DNA of 64,000 nucleotides from Streptomyces sp. NBC_01267 (GCF_036241575.1 NZ_CP108455.1:3034001-3098000); one strand, 5' to 3'; shown: positions 33,128-42,783, counted from the first letter of the stretch. Made by a program: numbers and translations. Notes: generated by a model not told the origin, from the letters alone.

Positions 33128-33683
33128 GACCGAGTACCAGCACGAGGACGACGGGTGGGACGACCGCTCCGGGAGCGGCGCCGGGGAGAGATACGGGGCG
33201 GGCTCCGGGGCAGGCGCCGGAGCGAACGCCGGAGCAGGATCCGGGGCAGGTGCCGGAGCAGGATCCGCCTGGGCGGGATCCGGGACGGGATCCGCCGGCA
33301 CGCACACCTACGAGTACCAGCCCGACGACGCCCTCGCCCGCGCCTTCAAGCAGGCCGCCGACGCGGGCAGCCGGGCCGTCGTGCCCGCACCGGCCGCGCT
33401 GGTCTCGGCGCGCGGGGCCCGGCGCCGGCGCCGGGTGCTCGCCTCGGCCGCCGCCTGCGCGGTGTGCGTGCTGGCGAGCGGCGCCGCGGTGGCCGCGGTC
33501 CAGTTCCGGTCCGCCGCCCCCGTACTTCCGGCCGCCCCGCCGGGCCCACAGAGTTCCGTCCGCGGCGACCGGACGAGCCCCTGGTCGGGTTCCGCCACGG
33601 CCTCCCCGTCCGACTGGCCCAGCAGCATCCCCACGACACCGTCCACCACCTTCCTCTCGACCGACCCGCCCCCGGGGGGCTGA
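33120..33683 (+). CDS. Single-pass membrane protein coupled to ECF sigma gene
   Basis: A 187-residue protein. The N-terminus has a low-complexity Gly-Ala-Gly-Ser run (about 19-62). A helical segment follows (DDALARAFKQAADAGSRAVV), then a basic RRRRR stop-transfer and one membrane helix (about 108-127), and a Ser/Thr/Pro-rich outside tail. GTG 33120 lies inside the end of the sigma gene, the usual layout for an anti-sigma factor. No ZAS zinc motif (HxxxCxxC) is visible, so it would be an atypical anti-sigma partner. Confidence 0.65.
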   Translation: MPETEYQHEDDGWDDRSGSGAGERYGAGSGAGAGANAGAGSGAGAGAGSAWAGSGTGSAGTHTYEYQPDDALARAFKQAADAGSRAVVPAPAALVSARGARRRRRVLASAAACAVCVLASGAAVAAVQFRSAAPVLPAAPPGPQSSVRGDRTSPWSGSATASPSDWPSSIPTTPSTTFLSTDPPPGG

Positions 33684-33690
33684 CGACGGC

Positions 33691-33729
33691 GCGGCCCCGG
33701 CAGGCGCCTGGTGCGCCTGCCGGGGCCGC
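33691..33729. terminator. Bidirectional terminator with 17-bp stem
   Basis: GCGGCCCCGGCAGGCGC (33691-33707) pairs perfectly with 33713-33729 around a 5-nt loop, between the convergent sigma operon and ABC permease gene. It is followed by four short CCCCCGTTC tandem repeats (about 33734-33770). Confidence 0.8.
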
Positions 33730-33785
33730 GTCTCCCCGTTCCCCCGTTCCCCCGTTCCCCCGTTCCCCCGGTCCAAGGACCTGTC

Positions 33786-36359
33786 CTAGTCGGTCGCGAT
33801 CGCGTTCAGTACGTTCATCCGGCCCGCCCGGAACGCCGGTATCAGCGCGGCGAACAGACCCACGAACGCCGAGGCGACGAAGACCGTGAGGATCGTCGTC
33901 CACGGGATCTCCAGGACGCCCATGCCCTCCAGCGCGAGGATCTTCTGGGCCGACGTGCCCCAGCCCATCCCCAGCCCCAGACCGAGCAGCGCACCGAAGA
34001 GCGCGATGACCACCGACTCCAGCCGGATCATCCGGCGCAGCTGACGGCGCGAGAGGCCGATCGCCCGCATCAGGCCGATCTCCCTGGTCCGCTCGACGAC
34101 CGACAGGGCAAGGGTGTTCACCACACCCAGCACGGCCACGATGATCGCCAGGGCGAGCAGCCCGTAGACGATGTCGAGCAGCTGGCCGATCTGGTCCTTC
34201 AGCGTCTGCTTGAAGTCGGTCTGGTCCTGCACCTTGTACTGCGGGTAGTCGGTCAGCGTCTTCTTCAGCGCGGCGTAAGCGGCCTTCTCCTGGCCGTCCT
34301 TGGCCTTGGCGAACATGATGACGTTCAGCGGGACCTTCGCGGCGGGCAGGTACCGCTTGGCCGTCGTGATGTTCATGTACATCGCGCCCTTGTCGACGCT
34401 CGTGTCGTCGGACGTGACGGCCGCGATCCGCAGCTTCGCCGTACGCCCGCCCTCGAACGCGACGGTCAGGGTGTCTCCGACCTTGATGCCGTGCTTCTTC
34501 GCGTAGGCGTCACCGACCGACATGGCGTCCTTGCCGTACGCCGCCGAGAGATCACCGGAGACGGTCTCGCGCCGCAGGTCCTGCGCGTACGTCGGGTCGG
34601 CCGCGACGACCGGCTGCTTCTCCTTCGTACCGTCCGGGGCGGTCAGTTCGGAGTCGACCGCCTTGTAGTCGGTGACGTGCTCCAGGCCCGGCGTCGCCGC
34701 GAGCGCCTTCCGGGCCTGCGGCACGATCAGCGCGCCCCGGGGGCTCTGGACGATGAAGTCCGCACCCACCGACTTGTCCAGCTCGTCCGTGGCGGAGGCC
34801 ACCATCGAGGAGCCGACCACCGACAGGCAGGCCACCAGCGCGAGCCCGATCATCAGGGCGGCGCCCGTCGCTCCCGTACGCCGCGGGTTGCGCAGCGCGT
34901 TGCGCTCGGCCATCCGGCCGACCGGGCCGAACACCCGCAGTACCACCGCGCTGATCGCCCGGACCACGACACCCGCGAGCAGCGGGCCGATGACCACGAA
35001 ACCGATGAGCGTGAGGACGACGCCGATCCCGAGATACGCCGATCCCTGGCCGGACTTGTCCGCTCCCGCGGCGGCGAGGAGCGCCGCCGTACCGGCGCCG
35101 GTGAGCACCAGGCCGATGACTGCCCGGAGCCGGCCGGCCCGGCCGTCGGCCGGTGTACCGGCGTCCCGCAGCGCGGCCATCGGGGAGATCTTCCCGGCCC
35201 GCCTGGCCGGGATGTAAGCGGCGACGACCGTGACGACGATGCCGAGGAGCATGCCGATCGCGGGGGTCGTCCAGAGGACCGTCAGATCGTCCGTGGACAG
35301 GTCCATGCCGGTGGCGCCCATCACCTTCATCAGCCCGACGGCCAGGCCGACACCGGCGCCGACGCCGAGTACCGAGCCGAAGAAGCCGAGCAGCAGTGCC
35401 TCGACCAGCACCGAGCGGTTGATCTGCTTCCGGCTGGAACCGAGCGCCCGCATCAGGCCGATTTCCCGGGTGCGCTGGGCGACCAGCATCGAGAAGGTGT
35501 TGATGATCAGGAAGATGCCGACGAGGAAGGCGATCCCGGCGAAGCCGAGCATCGCGTACTTCATGACGTCGAGGAAGGAGCCGACGTCGGCGCGGTTGGC
35601 GTCCGCGTTCTCCTTCTGGGTCTGGAACTTGTACGGTCCGGGCAGCGCGGCGGCCACGTTCCGCTTCAACTCGATGTCACTGACACCCGGTCGGGCGGTG
35701 ACCCCGATGCTGGTGAACCGGTCGGGGGCGCCCAGCAGTCCCCGCTGCGCGGTGGCGGTGTCGAAGTACACGACGGCGGCACCGGGGTTGGTCACCTTGA
35801 ACGTGGCGATGCCGCTGATCCTCGCCCGGATGTCACCGGTGGCGGTGATGGTGCGCAGCTCGTCACCGAGCTTCAGGTGGTGCTTCTTCGCCGTGTCGGC
35901 GTCGACCATCACCTCGGTGGGGCCCTGCGGCCGGTGGCCGGAGGTGACCGCCATCGACTTGCTGTCGTCGGCCGTCCAGTTGCCTGCGATCGTCGGGGCG
36001 CCGCTGCTGGAGCCCATGTCCGTGTTGTGGCGGTCGACGACGGTCACGCTCATGCTGGAGACGCCGCCCACCGCCGACTTCACCCCGTCGGCCTTCCCGA
36101 CCTTCGCCAGTACGGAGGCGGGCAGCGAGTCGGGCCTGCCGTTCAGCGGGTTCTCGTCGGCCCCCTTCGCGGCCTCGGGGCTGACCGTGACGTCCGCCGC
36201 GGTGGCCGCGAAGAGCTTGTCGAACGTGGTGTTCATGGTGTCGGTGAAGACGAGCGTGCCGCACACGAAGCCGACCGACAGCAGGACCGCGACGGCGGAC
36301 AGCGCCATCCGCCCCTTGTGCGCGAAGAAGTTGCGCATCGAGGTCTTCCAGACGGTCAT
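33786..36359 (-). CDS. MacB/FtsX-type ABC transporter permease
   Basis: An 857-residue membrane protein with two FtsX halves. An N-terminal membrane helix (MALSAVAVLLSVGFVCGTLV) and a large outside MacB-like domain (about 40-260) are followed by three helices, a central pair of helices, a second outside domain (about 520-700) and three C-terminal helices. RTREIGLMRALGSSR and RTREIGLMRAIGLSR mark the two FtsX units. It works with the overlapping ATPase gene (ATGA, 36356-36359) to export a lipophilic compound, a peptide or lipoprotein cargo; substrate unknown. Confidence 0.93.
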   Translation of the reverse strand: MTVWKTSMRNFFAHKGRMALSAVAVLLSVGFVCGTLVFTDTMNTTFDKLFAATAADVTVSPEAAKGADENPLNGRPDSLPASVLAKVGKADGVKSAVGGVSSMSVTVVDRHNTDMGSSSGAPTIAGNWTADDSKSMAVTSGHRPQGPTEVMVDADTAKKHHLKLGDELRTITATGDIRARISGIATFKVTNPGAAVVYFDTATAQRGLLGAPDRFTSIGVTARPGVSDIELKRNVAAALPGPYKFQTQKENADANRADVGSFLDVMKYAMLGFAGIAFLVGIFLIINTFSMLVAQRTREIGLMRALGSSRKQINRSVLVEALLLGFFGSVLGVGAGVGLAVGLMKVMGATGMDLSTDDLTVLWTTPAIGMLLGIVVTVVAAYIPARRAGKISPMAALRDAGTPADGRAGRLRAVIGLVLTGAGTAALLAAAGADKSGQGSAYLGIGVVLTLIGFVVIGPLLAGVVVRAISAVVLRVFGPVGRMAERNALRNPRRTGATGAALMIGLALVACLSVVGSSMVASATDELDKSVGADFIVQSPRGALIVPQARKALAATPGLEHVTDYKAVDSELTAPDGTKEKQPVVAADPTYAQDLRRETVSGDLSAAYGKDAMSVGDAYAKKHGIKVGDTLTVAFEGGRTAKLRIAAVTSDDTSVDKGAMYMNITTAKRYLPAAKVPLNVIMFAKAKDGQEKAAYAALKKTLTDYPQYKVQDQTDFKQTLKDQIGQLLDIVYGLLALAIIVAVLGVVNTLALSVVERTREIGLMRAIGLSRRQLRRMIRLESVVIALFGALLGLGLGMGWGTSAQKILALEGMGVLEIPWTTILTVFVASAFVGLFAALIPAFRAGRMNVLNAIATD

Positions 36360-37144
36360 GACGTCCGCCCGCGCGCATCGAAGTCCTTCATACGGTCGAG
36401 GACCTGGTCGGCCGTGGGGCCGTACATCTCGTCGACGATCCTGCCGTCCGCGAGGTACAGCACCCGGTCCGCGTACGAGGCGGCGACCGGGTCGTGCGTG
36501 ACCATCACGATGGTCTGCCCCAGCTCGGAGACCGACTTCCGCAGAAAGCCCAGCACTTCGGCGCCCGCACGGGAGTCGAGGTTCCCGGTCGGCTCGTCAC
36601 CGAAGATGATCTCGGGCCGGGCGGCCAGCGCACGCGCCACCGCGACGCGCTGCTGCTGCCCGCCGGAGAGCTCCGTCGGCCGGTGCTTCAGCCGGTCCTT
36701 GAGCCCGACGGTCTCCACGACCTGCCGCAGCCACTCGGCGTCGGGCCTGCGGCCCGCGATGTCCATCGGCAGCGTGATGTTCTCGATCGCGTTGAGCGTG
36801 GGCAGCAGGTTGAACGCCTGGAAGATGAAGCCGATCCGGTCGCGTCGCAGCTGGGTGAGCTTCTTGTCCTTCAGCCCGGTGATCTCGGTCTCGTCCACGT
36901 AGATCTGCCCGGAGCTGACAGTGTCGAGCCCGGCGAGGCAGTGCATCAGCGTCGACTTGCCGGAGCCCGAAGGCCCCATGATCGCGGTGAACTGCCCCCG
37001 GGCGATGTCCACATCGACATGGTCCAGGGCGACGACCCGGGTCTCCCCCGAGCCGTACGCCTTGACGACCTGCCGCGCCCGTGCGGCAACAGCCGTACGC
37101 CCTCCAGTACCCCCGTGCCTGGGAATGGTCACAGCCGTTGTCAC
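36356..37144 (-). CDS. ABC transporter ATP-binding protein (MacB/LolD-like)
   Basis: A 262-residue protein with a complete nucleotide-binding domain: Walker A GPSGSGKST, Q-loop FIFQAFNLLP, signature LSGGQQQR, Walker B IIFGDEPTGNLD, and switch His in VMVTHD. It drives the permease encoded immediately downstream. The upstream gap of 485 nt probably contains the operon promoter. Confidence 0.95.
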   Translation of the reverse strand: MTTAVTIPRHGGTGGRTAVAARARQVVKAYGSGETRVVALDHVDVDIARGQFTAIMGPSGSGKSTLMHCLAGLDTVSSGQIYVDETEITGLKDKKLTQLRRDRIGFIFQAFNLLPTLNAIENITLPMDIAGRRPDAEWLRQVVETVGLKDRLKHRPTELSGGQQQRVAVARALAARPEIIFGDEPTGNLDSRAGAEVLGFLRKSVSELGQTIVMVTHDPVAASYADRVLYLADGRIVDEMYGPTADQVLDRMKDFDARGRTS

Positions 37145-37629
37145 GGTAAGTCTCCTATGTCGGTCAACACCCGCTTGTCAGCAAGCAGGCAAGAAGTCTG
37201 TCGATCCGGGGTGCACCGGCGCACTGGTGCACGTCTCCGTCTCCGCCCTGGGGTTTTCCCCACCCCACCCCTGCGGCGGGCCGCCCGGTCGTGCGAGCGG
37301 CCATGAACAAACGTTAAGGAACAGCCCCGGTCCCGCTCGTCCTCCGCCGGGACGAACGCTCCCCGGCCATGTGTAAGGGGCGGACCCTAGGGGTTCCCCG
37401 GGGACCGGGCTGCGGACGTACGGGTACGCACGACGGGACATACGGGTGCGCACGACGACCGGGCCGCGGTAGTGCGGTTAGTCATCCCGTTGGCGTCAAC
37501 GCCGTGCGGGGGATGACCCGTTGGGGTGAGAGCAAGCCCGCACCCATGTGCGGCGCTTGCCGGAGAAAAACCTTTTCGCGTGGTCAGTTCCTGGGAGACA
37601 CCCGGGCACGACAGATCTGGAGGGAATTG
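37145..37629. other. Intergenic region with inverted repeat
   Basis: No gene is evident in these 485 bases. GTCATCCC (37481-37488) pairs with GGGATGAC (37510-37517), enclosing a small GGCGT/ACGCC stem; this lies about 110 nt before the next plus-strand gene. Promoters for the ABC operon (minus) and the gene at 37630 (plus) must lie here. Confidence 0.4.
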
Positions 37630-37875
37630 ATGACCACCCTGAGTTACTTCTTCCAGTCCGAGGCCGCCCAGCAGGTCCGGGAAGAGGGACGCGAAGAAGG
37701 CCGGGCGGAAGCGCAGGCCGGTGCCGTGCTGATGGTGCTGGAGCGGCGCGGTGTCGCCGTTCCCCCCGAGGTGCGGGACCGCGTCAACCGCTGCACGAAC
37801 CTTCCGACTCTCGCCGCCTGGCTGGACCGGGCCTGGTCCGTCGCATCCGCCGGGGAGCTCTTCGCCCAGCCCTGA
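37630..37875 (+). CDS. Small protein resembling the C-terminus of Rpn/YhgA-like nucleases
   Basis: An 81-residue protein. A Glu/Gly/Ala helical opening (SEAAQQVREEGREEGRAEAQ) is followed by VLMVLERRGVAVPPEVRDRV and LPTLAAWLDRAWSVASAGEL. This pattern closes many Rpn/YhgA-type transposase-like nucleases, but here the catalytic PD-(D/E)XK part is absent. GGAGGGA is placed well before ATG 37630. It may be a free-standing C-terminal module or the remnant of a larger gene. Confidence 0.65.
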   Translation: MTTLSYFFQSEAAQQVREEGREEGRAEAQAGAVLMVLERRGVAVPPEVRDRVNRCTNLPTLAAWLDRAWSVASAGELFAQP

Positions 37876-37911
37876 CCCGGCCCCGAGAGGTGCGCGCCCC
37901 GGCCGGGGCGT

Positions 37912-38802
37912 TCACCCCTCCGCCGGCGCCTTGCCGGTGAGCGACGCCAGGCTGCTCCGTACGTGCGCCATGTGCGCGCGCAGTTCCTCCTGCGCCTCGG
38001 TGTTCTCCCGCAGGACCCGCTCCGTCTCGCGCTCCACCCGCTCCGCCCGCACCCGCGCCTGCGCGATCAGCTCGGCGCCGCGGGCCTCCGCATCCTCCTG
38101 GCCGTGCCGCGCCTGCTCCTCCGTCACCGACAGGGCGCGCTGCGCCTCCGCCAGGCGGGCCTCCGCGCGGGAGATCAGCTCGGTGTGACGGGCTTCGAAG
38201 TCGGCTTCCCTGGAGGCCAGTTCGTGTTCCGCGGCCTCACCCCGCTCGCCCTGCTCCTTCTCCAGCTCCGCCAGCAGGTCCGCCGTACGCGCCCGCATCT
38301 CCCGCAGCACGCCGAGCGACTCGCCCCGCCACTGCTTCGCGTCCCGGCGCGAACCGATCCGCAGCTCGTCGGACGTGCCCTGCGCACCCGCCAGCAGCTC
38401 CTGGGCGTACGCGTCGGCGGCGGCCCGTACCGCGTCCGCGTCCGTGCGTGCCGCGTCCCGCAGCGCGCGCTCCGCCGCTCCGGCCTCGTCGTACAGCCGC
38501 TGAGCCGCCGCGAGCGCCTCGGAGCGCAGGCCCTCCGCCTCCTCCGTGGCCAGCGTGATCAGCGTCTGCGCCCGAGCGCCGAGCGACTCGTACGTCTGCG
38601 GGGCGAGCGCGGCCACCTGCTCACCCAGGGCGACGGCGGCGGCCTCCATCTCCTTCGCGAGTACGGTCAGCCGCGCCGCCCGCTCCCACGCCTCGTCGCG
38701 CTCCTGCGAGAGTCCCGCGACGAAACGGTCGACCTGCTCCGCCCGGTACCCGCGGCCCCGCACGCCGGTGAAGCCATGAGGTGACACCGATGCTGAACTC
38801 AT
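37912..38802 (-). CDS. DivIVA-like coiled-coil protein (annotated as cellulose-binding in Streptomyces)
   Basis: A 296-residue, highly charged protein. The N-terminal FTGVRGRGYRAEQVDRFVAG is the DivIVA membrane-targeting pattern. The rest is almost continuous coiled coil rich in Ala, Glu and Arg. Relatives include Scy- and FilP-like cytoskeletal proteins that organise polar growth in Streptomyces; cellulose-binding is a historical label. It is probably part of the cytoskeleton or cell-envelope growth machinery. ATG 38802; single gene. Confidence 0.8.
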   Translation of the reverse strand: MSSASVSPHGFTGVRGRGYRAEQVDRFVAGLSQERDEAWERAARLTVLAKEMEAAAVALGEQVAALAPQTYESLGARAQTLITLATEEAEGLRSEALAAAQRLYDEAGAAERALRDAARTDADAVRAAADAYAQELLAGAQGTSDELRIGSRRDAKQWRGESLGVLREMRARTADLLAELEKEQGERGEAAEHELASREADFEARHTELISRAEARLAEAQRALSVTEEQARHGQEDAEARGAELIAQARVRAERVERETERVLRENTEAQEELRAHMAHVRSSLASLTGKAPAEG

Positions 38803-39029
38803 CCTTCAAGCCCCTCTTCGAACACGATGTGCGGCCCGGCATTCCACACGGCCCGGCGCACATCTTGGTAGATCATCGCGAAGCGCTCATAACGCGACAC
38901 TCCGCCCATCTCATCCACCCAGGATGCGGCACTCCGTCCCGGAAGCCGGCATCGCGGTCCGACAGCGGCCGGATCCGGCCCCCGGCCGACCCTCAGGACC
39001 GGGTGCTCCCGGCACCCGCACACGACAGA
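38803..39029. other. Intergenic region, no gene seen
   Basis: This gap contains the promoter region of the DivIVA-like gene (minus). No supported ORF or RNA is visible between it and the terminator at 39030. Confidence 0.4.
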
Positions 39030-39107
39030 GGCGCCCGGCCGCGCATCGCGGCCGGGCGCCTCAGGAAGGGCTGTGTCAGGAAGGGCAGTGCCAGGAAGGC
39101 TGTGTCA
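39030..39107. terminator. Terminator plus short tandem repeat
   Basis: GGCGCCCGGCCGCG (39030-39043) and CGCGGCCGGGCGCC (39047-39060) form a 14-bp stem with loop CAT, 45 nt beyond the stop of the deaminase/SUKH-4 gene. Between them lies an imperfect 15-bp repeat (CAGGAAGGGCTGTGT and variants, three copies, 39062-39106). Confidence 0.75.
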
Positions 39108-41792
39108 GAGCAGCCCGTCCCACATCTGCTCCAGCAGGACCGACCACCAGTTGTCCGGTGAACCGAGCGCGGCCTGGTCCAGCATCATCAACTGTGCCTG
39201 GAAATCGACGGTCCAGCGGCCCGCCTGCTCCGGGGTGAGCCCGAAACGCAGCCGCCACATCCGGCCCAGCAGCGCCAGCGAACGCACGAACTCGGGCAGC
39301 CCCGAGTTCACGAACTGCGGCGGCACCGGCTGCCCCCCGGGACCCGCCTCCACCGGCACGGCCACGATGTTCGCCGTCCCGTACTGGACACAGAGCGCCC
39401 GGCCGAAGTCGGACCCCATCACCAGATACGAACCGGCGTCCGAGGCGGCCTGCACCTGCCGCTGGGCGGCCAGTTCAGCCAGTGTCGGCACCGGCTGACC
39501 GGGCACCGCCTGCGCCCAGAAGAACGGACCGAAGTCCACCGGCAGCCCCGCCCACACCAGCGTCTGCGCCACGACGTCCGGGACACCCTGACGCGAAACG
39601 GCCCGCTGATCGAAGCGGAAGACACCCTGCGGCCCGAAACTCTGCGCCAGTTCCTGCGCGACGCCCTGCGGCGGGAGCGGCGGCGCCGGCTGCACCGCGG
39701 GCAGCGGCGCACGCACCGGCGCGGGCCGCGCCGGACCGTCCGCCACCTGGTGCAGCTCACCCTGGTGGGTCAGGAGGTGCTGCATCCCCTGCTGACGGCT
39801 GGCATGGTCCCTGCCGTACGGGGCGACGCTGGTGATCCGCACCTGCGGCCACGTCTCCCGGATCATCCGCGCGCAGTACCCGCCGGGCAGCTCGCACGAC
39901 TCCAGCTCCGTGTGCAGCTCGATGACCTGCTGCGGCGGCACGTTCATGGCACGCAGCTCGTGCAGCATCTGCCACTCCGGGTGCGGAGTGCCGGGCGCGG
40001 AACGCCGGATGAGCTGCTGCTCGGACCCGTCCGGCGCCCGGAAGCGCAGCACCGCCTGGTAACCGGGGCCCACGGTCGGCAGCCCGGTCGGCGGCTGCTG
40101 CGGATACCCGTACGCGGCACCCTGCTGGGGCGGCACGGGACCGGGCGGCGCTACGGGACCGGACACGGCCGGACCGGCCAGCATGGTCGCCGCCTGGTGC
40201 ACCCCGCCGCCCATGCTGCCGCCGGACGGCGGCGCCGGAGGACCAGGCGGACCGGGCGGCTGCGGCGCACCCGGAACACCGGGCGGACCGGGCGGCTGCG
40301 GCGCGCCGGGAACACCGGGCGGGCCCGGGGGCTGCGGCGGACCGGGGGGCCGGGCCCCGCCGAGACTGCCCTGGCCGCCCAGGCTCGGGGTGGCCAGCAT
40401 CGTCGCGGCGTGGTGGACCCCACCCCCGCCGCCCGTACCGCCGCCACCCGTACCGCCGCTGGACGGCGGCTTCGGAGGACCGGGCGGTCGCGGCGCACCC
40501 GAGATACCGGGCGGGCCCGGGACACCGGGCGGCAGCGGCCGGTCGGCGCCGAGCTGCGAGACCAGCTGCGTCGGGACGTATCCACCGGCCGGAACCCCGG
40601 GCGGCAGTGGCGGACCCTCGGGGGCACGCGCACCCGGCGTACCCGGGGCGCCGGGCGGCGGCGGAGTACCGGCACCCGCACCCCGGGCCCCCCTGGGCAC
40701 GCGCGGGGGCGCCGTGGCCTTGCTGGTCGCGGCGTCGGCGATGTCACTCGCACCCGCGGCAGGACCGGGCGCGGGGAGGGGGCCGGGACGGGCAGCGGGC
40801 GCTACGGGCGGAGCCGTCGGCGCCGAACGCTCGGGCAACGGCATCGGCGGGGGCAGCGGGGACTGCTGCTGCGGAGGCTGAGGCGACTGCGGTTGAGACG
40901 GCGGCTGCGGCTGCGACGGCAACGGCAACTGCGGTACCTGGGACTGCTGCGGCGCCTGGGACTGCGGCGAGTGCGGTTCCGGCCGCTTCCCCGGACCGTC
41001 CAGCGCGGGCGCGAGCGTCGTCGACGGCAACCCGCTGCCGCCCGACATCAGCGCGGTCCTGGCCTCCGGCGCCACCACGGGCGGCGCGTCGCTCTCGTCG
41101 TCCGAACCGGCCAGCGGTGGCGCGAACACCGTCGCGGGCAGCGGTACGGACGCGTCCTCCCCGCCGGGAACGGCGCTCGTGTCCGTCCCGGCCCACGGAG
41201 TGCCGTCCACGGGAACGCCGTCATTGGCCGTCGGCTCGTGATCGGCACCGGGGCCACCGGCGTTCGGCCAGGACGACCCGCCCGCATCGGCGGACGGGGT
41301 CCCGCCGGACGTACCCCAACTCCCGCCCGACGACGGCGTACCGGCGCCCACGGGACTCCCGGCACCGGAACCGGAACCGGCATCCGAGCCGGACCCCGCC
41401 CCCGACCGCCGGTCCGGAATCCCCAGCTTGTCCGCCGCGTCCTGCAACCACTCCGGCGGAGTCAGCAGGAACGACGTCTGGTTCAGATCGATCCGCTGCG
41501 GCGGTTCCGGCGACGCGGCAGCCGCCTCACCCGCCACCCCGTACTCCTCCTCGAAACGGCGGACGACCTCACCCACCGCGAGCCCCGGCCACAGCGTCGC
41601 CTCACCACTGTCGCGCGCGATCACCAGCCGCTGCCGGCCACCACCACCCGAAGGGCCTTCCGCACGGTCCTCCGCCCACACCACGAACCCGAGGTCGAAC
41701 TCCCGCACCCGCACCTCACGGTGCTGATACGCGGGAACGTCCCCGTTGACCCACTCTTCCGCGCGCTCCTGCGCCTGCGCAAAGGTCACCAT
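39105..41792 (-). CDS. Multidomain protein: nucleic-acid deaminase-like domain + SUKH-4 domain
   Basis: An 895-residue protein. Order: an N-terminal Imm35/YrhB-like unit (1-85; AQERAEEWVNGDVPAY); a long Pro/Gly/Gln disordered region with collagen-like PPGPPGVPGAP repeats (about 130-570); a deaminase-like domain (about 590-700; HPEWQMLHEL and TELESCELPGGYCARMI, supplying His and two Cys for zinc); and a SUKH-4-like domain (about 735-895; GSYLVMGSDFGRALCVQYGT). Deaminase toxins and SUKH immunity domains normally sit in separate proteins; here they are fused. It starts 7 nt after the WHH/SUKH gene. No export signal is seen. Confidence 0.8.
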   Translation of the reverse strand: MVTFAQAQERAEEWVNGDVPAYQHREVRVREFDLGFVVWAEDRAEGPSGGGGRQRLVIARDSGEATLWPGLAVGEVVRRFEEEYGVAGEAAAASPEPPQRIDLNQTSFLLTPPEWLQDAADKLGIPDRRSGAGSGSDAGSGSGAGSPVGAGTPSSGGSWGTSGGTPSADAGGSSWPNAGGPGADHEPTANDGVPVDGTPWAGTDTSAVPGGEDASVPLPATVFAPPLAGSDDESDAPPVVAPEARTALMSGGSGLPSTTLAPALDGPGKRPEPHSPQSQAPQQSQVPQLPLPSQPQPPSQPQSPQPPQQQSPLPPPMPLPERSAPTAPPVAPAARPGPLPAPGPAAGASDIADAATSKATAPPRVPRGARGAGAGTPPPPGAPGTPGARAPEGPPLPPGVPAGGYVPTQLVSQLGADRPLPPGVPGPPGISGAPRPPGPPKPPSSGGTGGGGTGGGGGVHHAATMLATPSLGGQGSLGGARPPGPPQPPGPPGVPGAPQPPGPPGVPGAPQPPGPPGPPAPPSGGSMGGGVHQAATMLAGPAVSGPVAPPGPVPPQQGAAYGYPQQPPTGLPTVGPGYQAVLRFRAPDGSEQQLIRRSAPGTPHPEWQMLHELRAMNVPPQQVIELHTELESCELPGGYCARMIRETWPQVRITSVAPYGRDHASRQQGMQHLLTHQGELHQVADGPARPAPVRAPLPAVQPAPPLPPQGVAQELAQSFGPQGVFRFDQRAVSRQGVPDVVAQTLVWAGLPVDFGPFFWAQAVPGQPVPTLAELAAQRQVQAASDAGSYLVMGSDFGRALCVQYGTANIVAVPVEAGPGGQPVPPQFVNSGLPEFVRSLALLGRMWRLRFGLTPEQAGRWTVDFQAQLMMLDQAALGSPDNWWSVLLEQMWDGLL

Positions 41793-41799
41793 CGGCTCT

Positions 41800-42783
41800 T
41801 CACCCCTCGGCCGAGACCGGGACGGCCTGCGCGAAGCCGCCGTCCACCATCAGGTTCGCCACCGTTTCCAGCTCCGGCGGATTCCCCGCAAGACGCTCCA
41901 GAAACGCATCGAAATCCGCACCGCACGGCAACAACAGCCGCTCCACCCTCTCGGCCGGCGGCCAGGCATCCTGGTCACGCGCATCGTCGTACGCACAGAA
42001 CCAGACCGAGCCGACCCCGCCGCCCTTCACCTTCACCGCGAGGATCCCGCCCTGGACGAAACCGACACCCAGGTAGTCCTTCGTCAGGTGGTCCCGCAAG
42101 CACTTGTTCACGTACACCAGGTCATTGACCGCGGCCTCGTCCCGCACCGTGAAGAACGGCTGGTCCACCAACAGCCCCAACTCCGCGTCCAGCGCGGCAC
42201 CGACCGGCGCGCAACCGCCCGCCGCCTTCAGGAACGAGCGGTACGCGGCAGGCAACCGGTACCCCAGATCCTCCTCGACACCCAGAACCTGCTGCTCACC
42301 GACCGCCACCGACCCCTTCGGCAGCCCGAAGTGCGCCGGACGCGTGTCCTGGAGCGGGCGGGTACCCCTCTTCTCCTGGTCGACAGCCGCCGTCGCGAGC
42401 CCACCGTGGTGCCGCAGCAACGCCTTGACCTCGACCGGTACGAGTTCGAGCCGACGCCCCCCGGGCACGTGGTGCCAGGTCCAGCCGTGCGGAGTGGCAA
42501 CAGCCGGGATCGTGTCCCACAACTCGTGCCCCGAAGCGGCCAGCGCCGCATTGGCCGACACGTAGTCCGTCAGCCGCAGTTCATCGACACCGAACCCCTC
42601 GGGGGGCTCCGCGATCTCCGCGGCGGCACGCGCGTACGGCGAGAAATCCGGGAAGCCGTCTCCGTCCACCCGCACACCACGGGGGTGGCGCGCGGCCCGC
42701 ACCGGGTCCGGGAAGTTCACGAGCTGCCCGGTGTAGGCCGCATTCGGTGGCGCGGCTTGCTGCCCGAGCCGACCTGTCGTCAT
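41800..42783 (-). CDS. WHH-type nuclease domain fused to SMI1/KNR4 (SUKH) domain
   Basis: A 327-residue protein. Residues about 20-150 contain GFPDFSPYARAAAEI, then HGWTWHHVPGGRRLELVP and LLRHHGGLA, the pattern of WHH nucleases of the HNH/endonuclease VII superfamily. Residues about 175-315 form a SUKH-1 domain (VEEDLGYRLPAAYRSFLKAA). Toxin and immunity modules in one chain suggest a self-inhibited or dual-use protein. It is first in a two-gene operon with the deaminase/SUKH-4 gene and divergent from the YwqJ/SUKH-3 pair. ATG 42783 follows an AGGGGG site. Confidence 0.8.
   Translation of the reverse strand: MTTGRLGQQAAPPNAAYTGQLVNFPDPVRAARHPRGVRVDGDGFPDFSPYARAAAEIAEPPEGFGVDELRLTDYVSANAALAASGHELWDTIPAVATPHGWTWHHVPGGRRLELVPVEVKALLRHHGGLATAAVDQEKRGTRPLQDTRPAHFGLPKGSVAVGEQQVLGVEEDLGYRLPAAYRSFLKAAGGCAPVGAALDAELGLLVDQPFFTVRDEAAVNDLVYVNKCLRDHLTKDYLGVGFVQGGILAVKVKGGGVGSVWFCAYDDARDQDAWPPAERVERLLLPCGADFDAFLERLAGNPPELETVANLMVDGGFAQAVPVSAEG

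Noticed and set aside
33734..33770. CCCCCGTTC tandem repeat as a regulatory array
   Set aside because: It lies after a strong terminator between convergent genes; simple repeat slippage explains it.
37369..37629. Upstream extension of the Rpn-like small gene carrying its nuclease part
   Set aside because: The in-frame upstream sequence shows no PD-(D/E)XK motif and lacks protein-like composition; ATG 37630 has a good ribosome-binding site.
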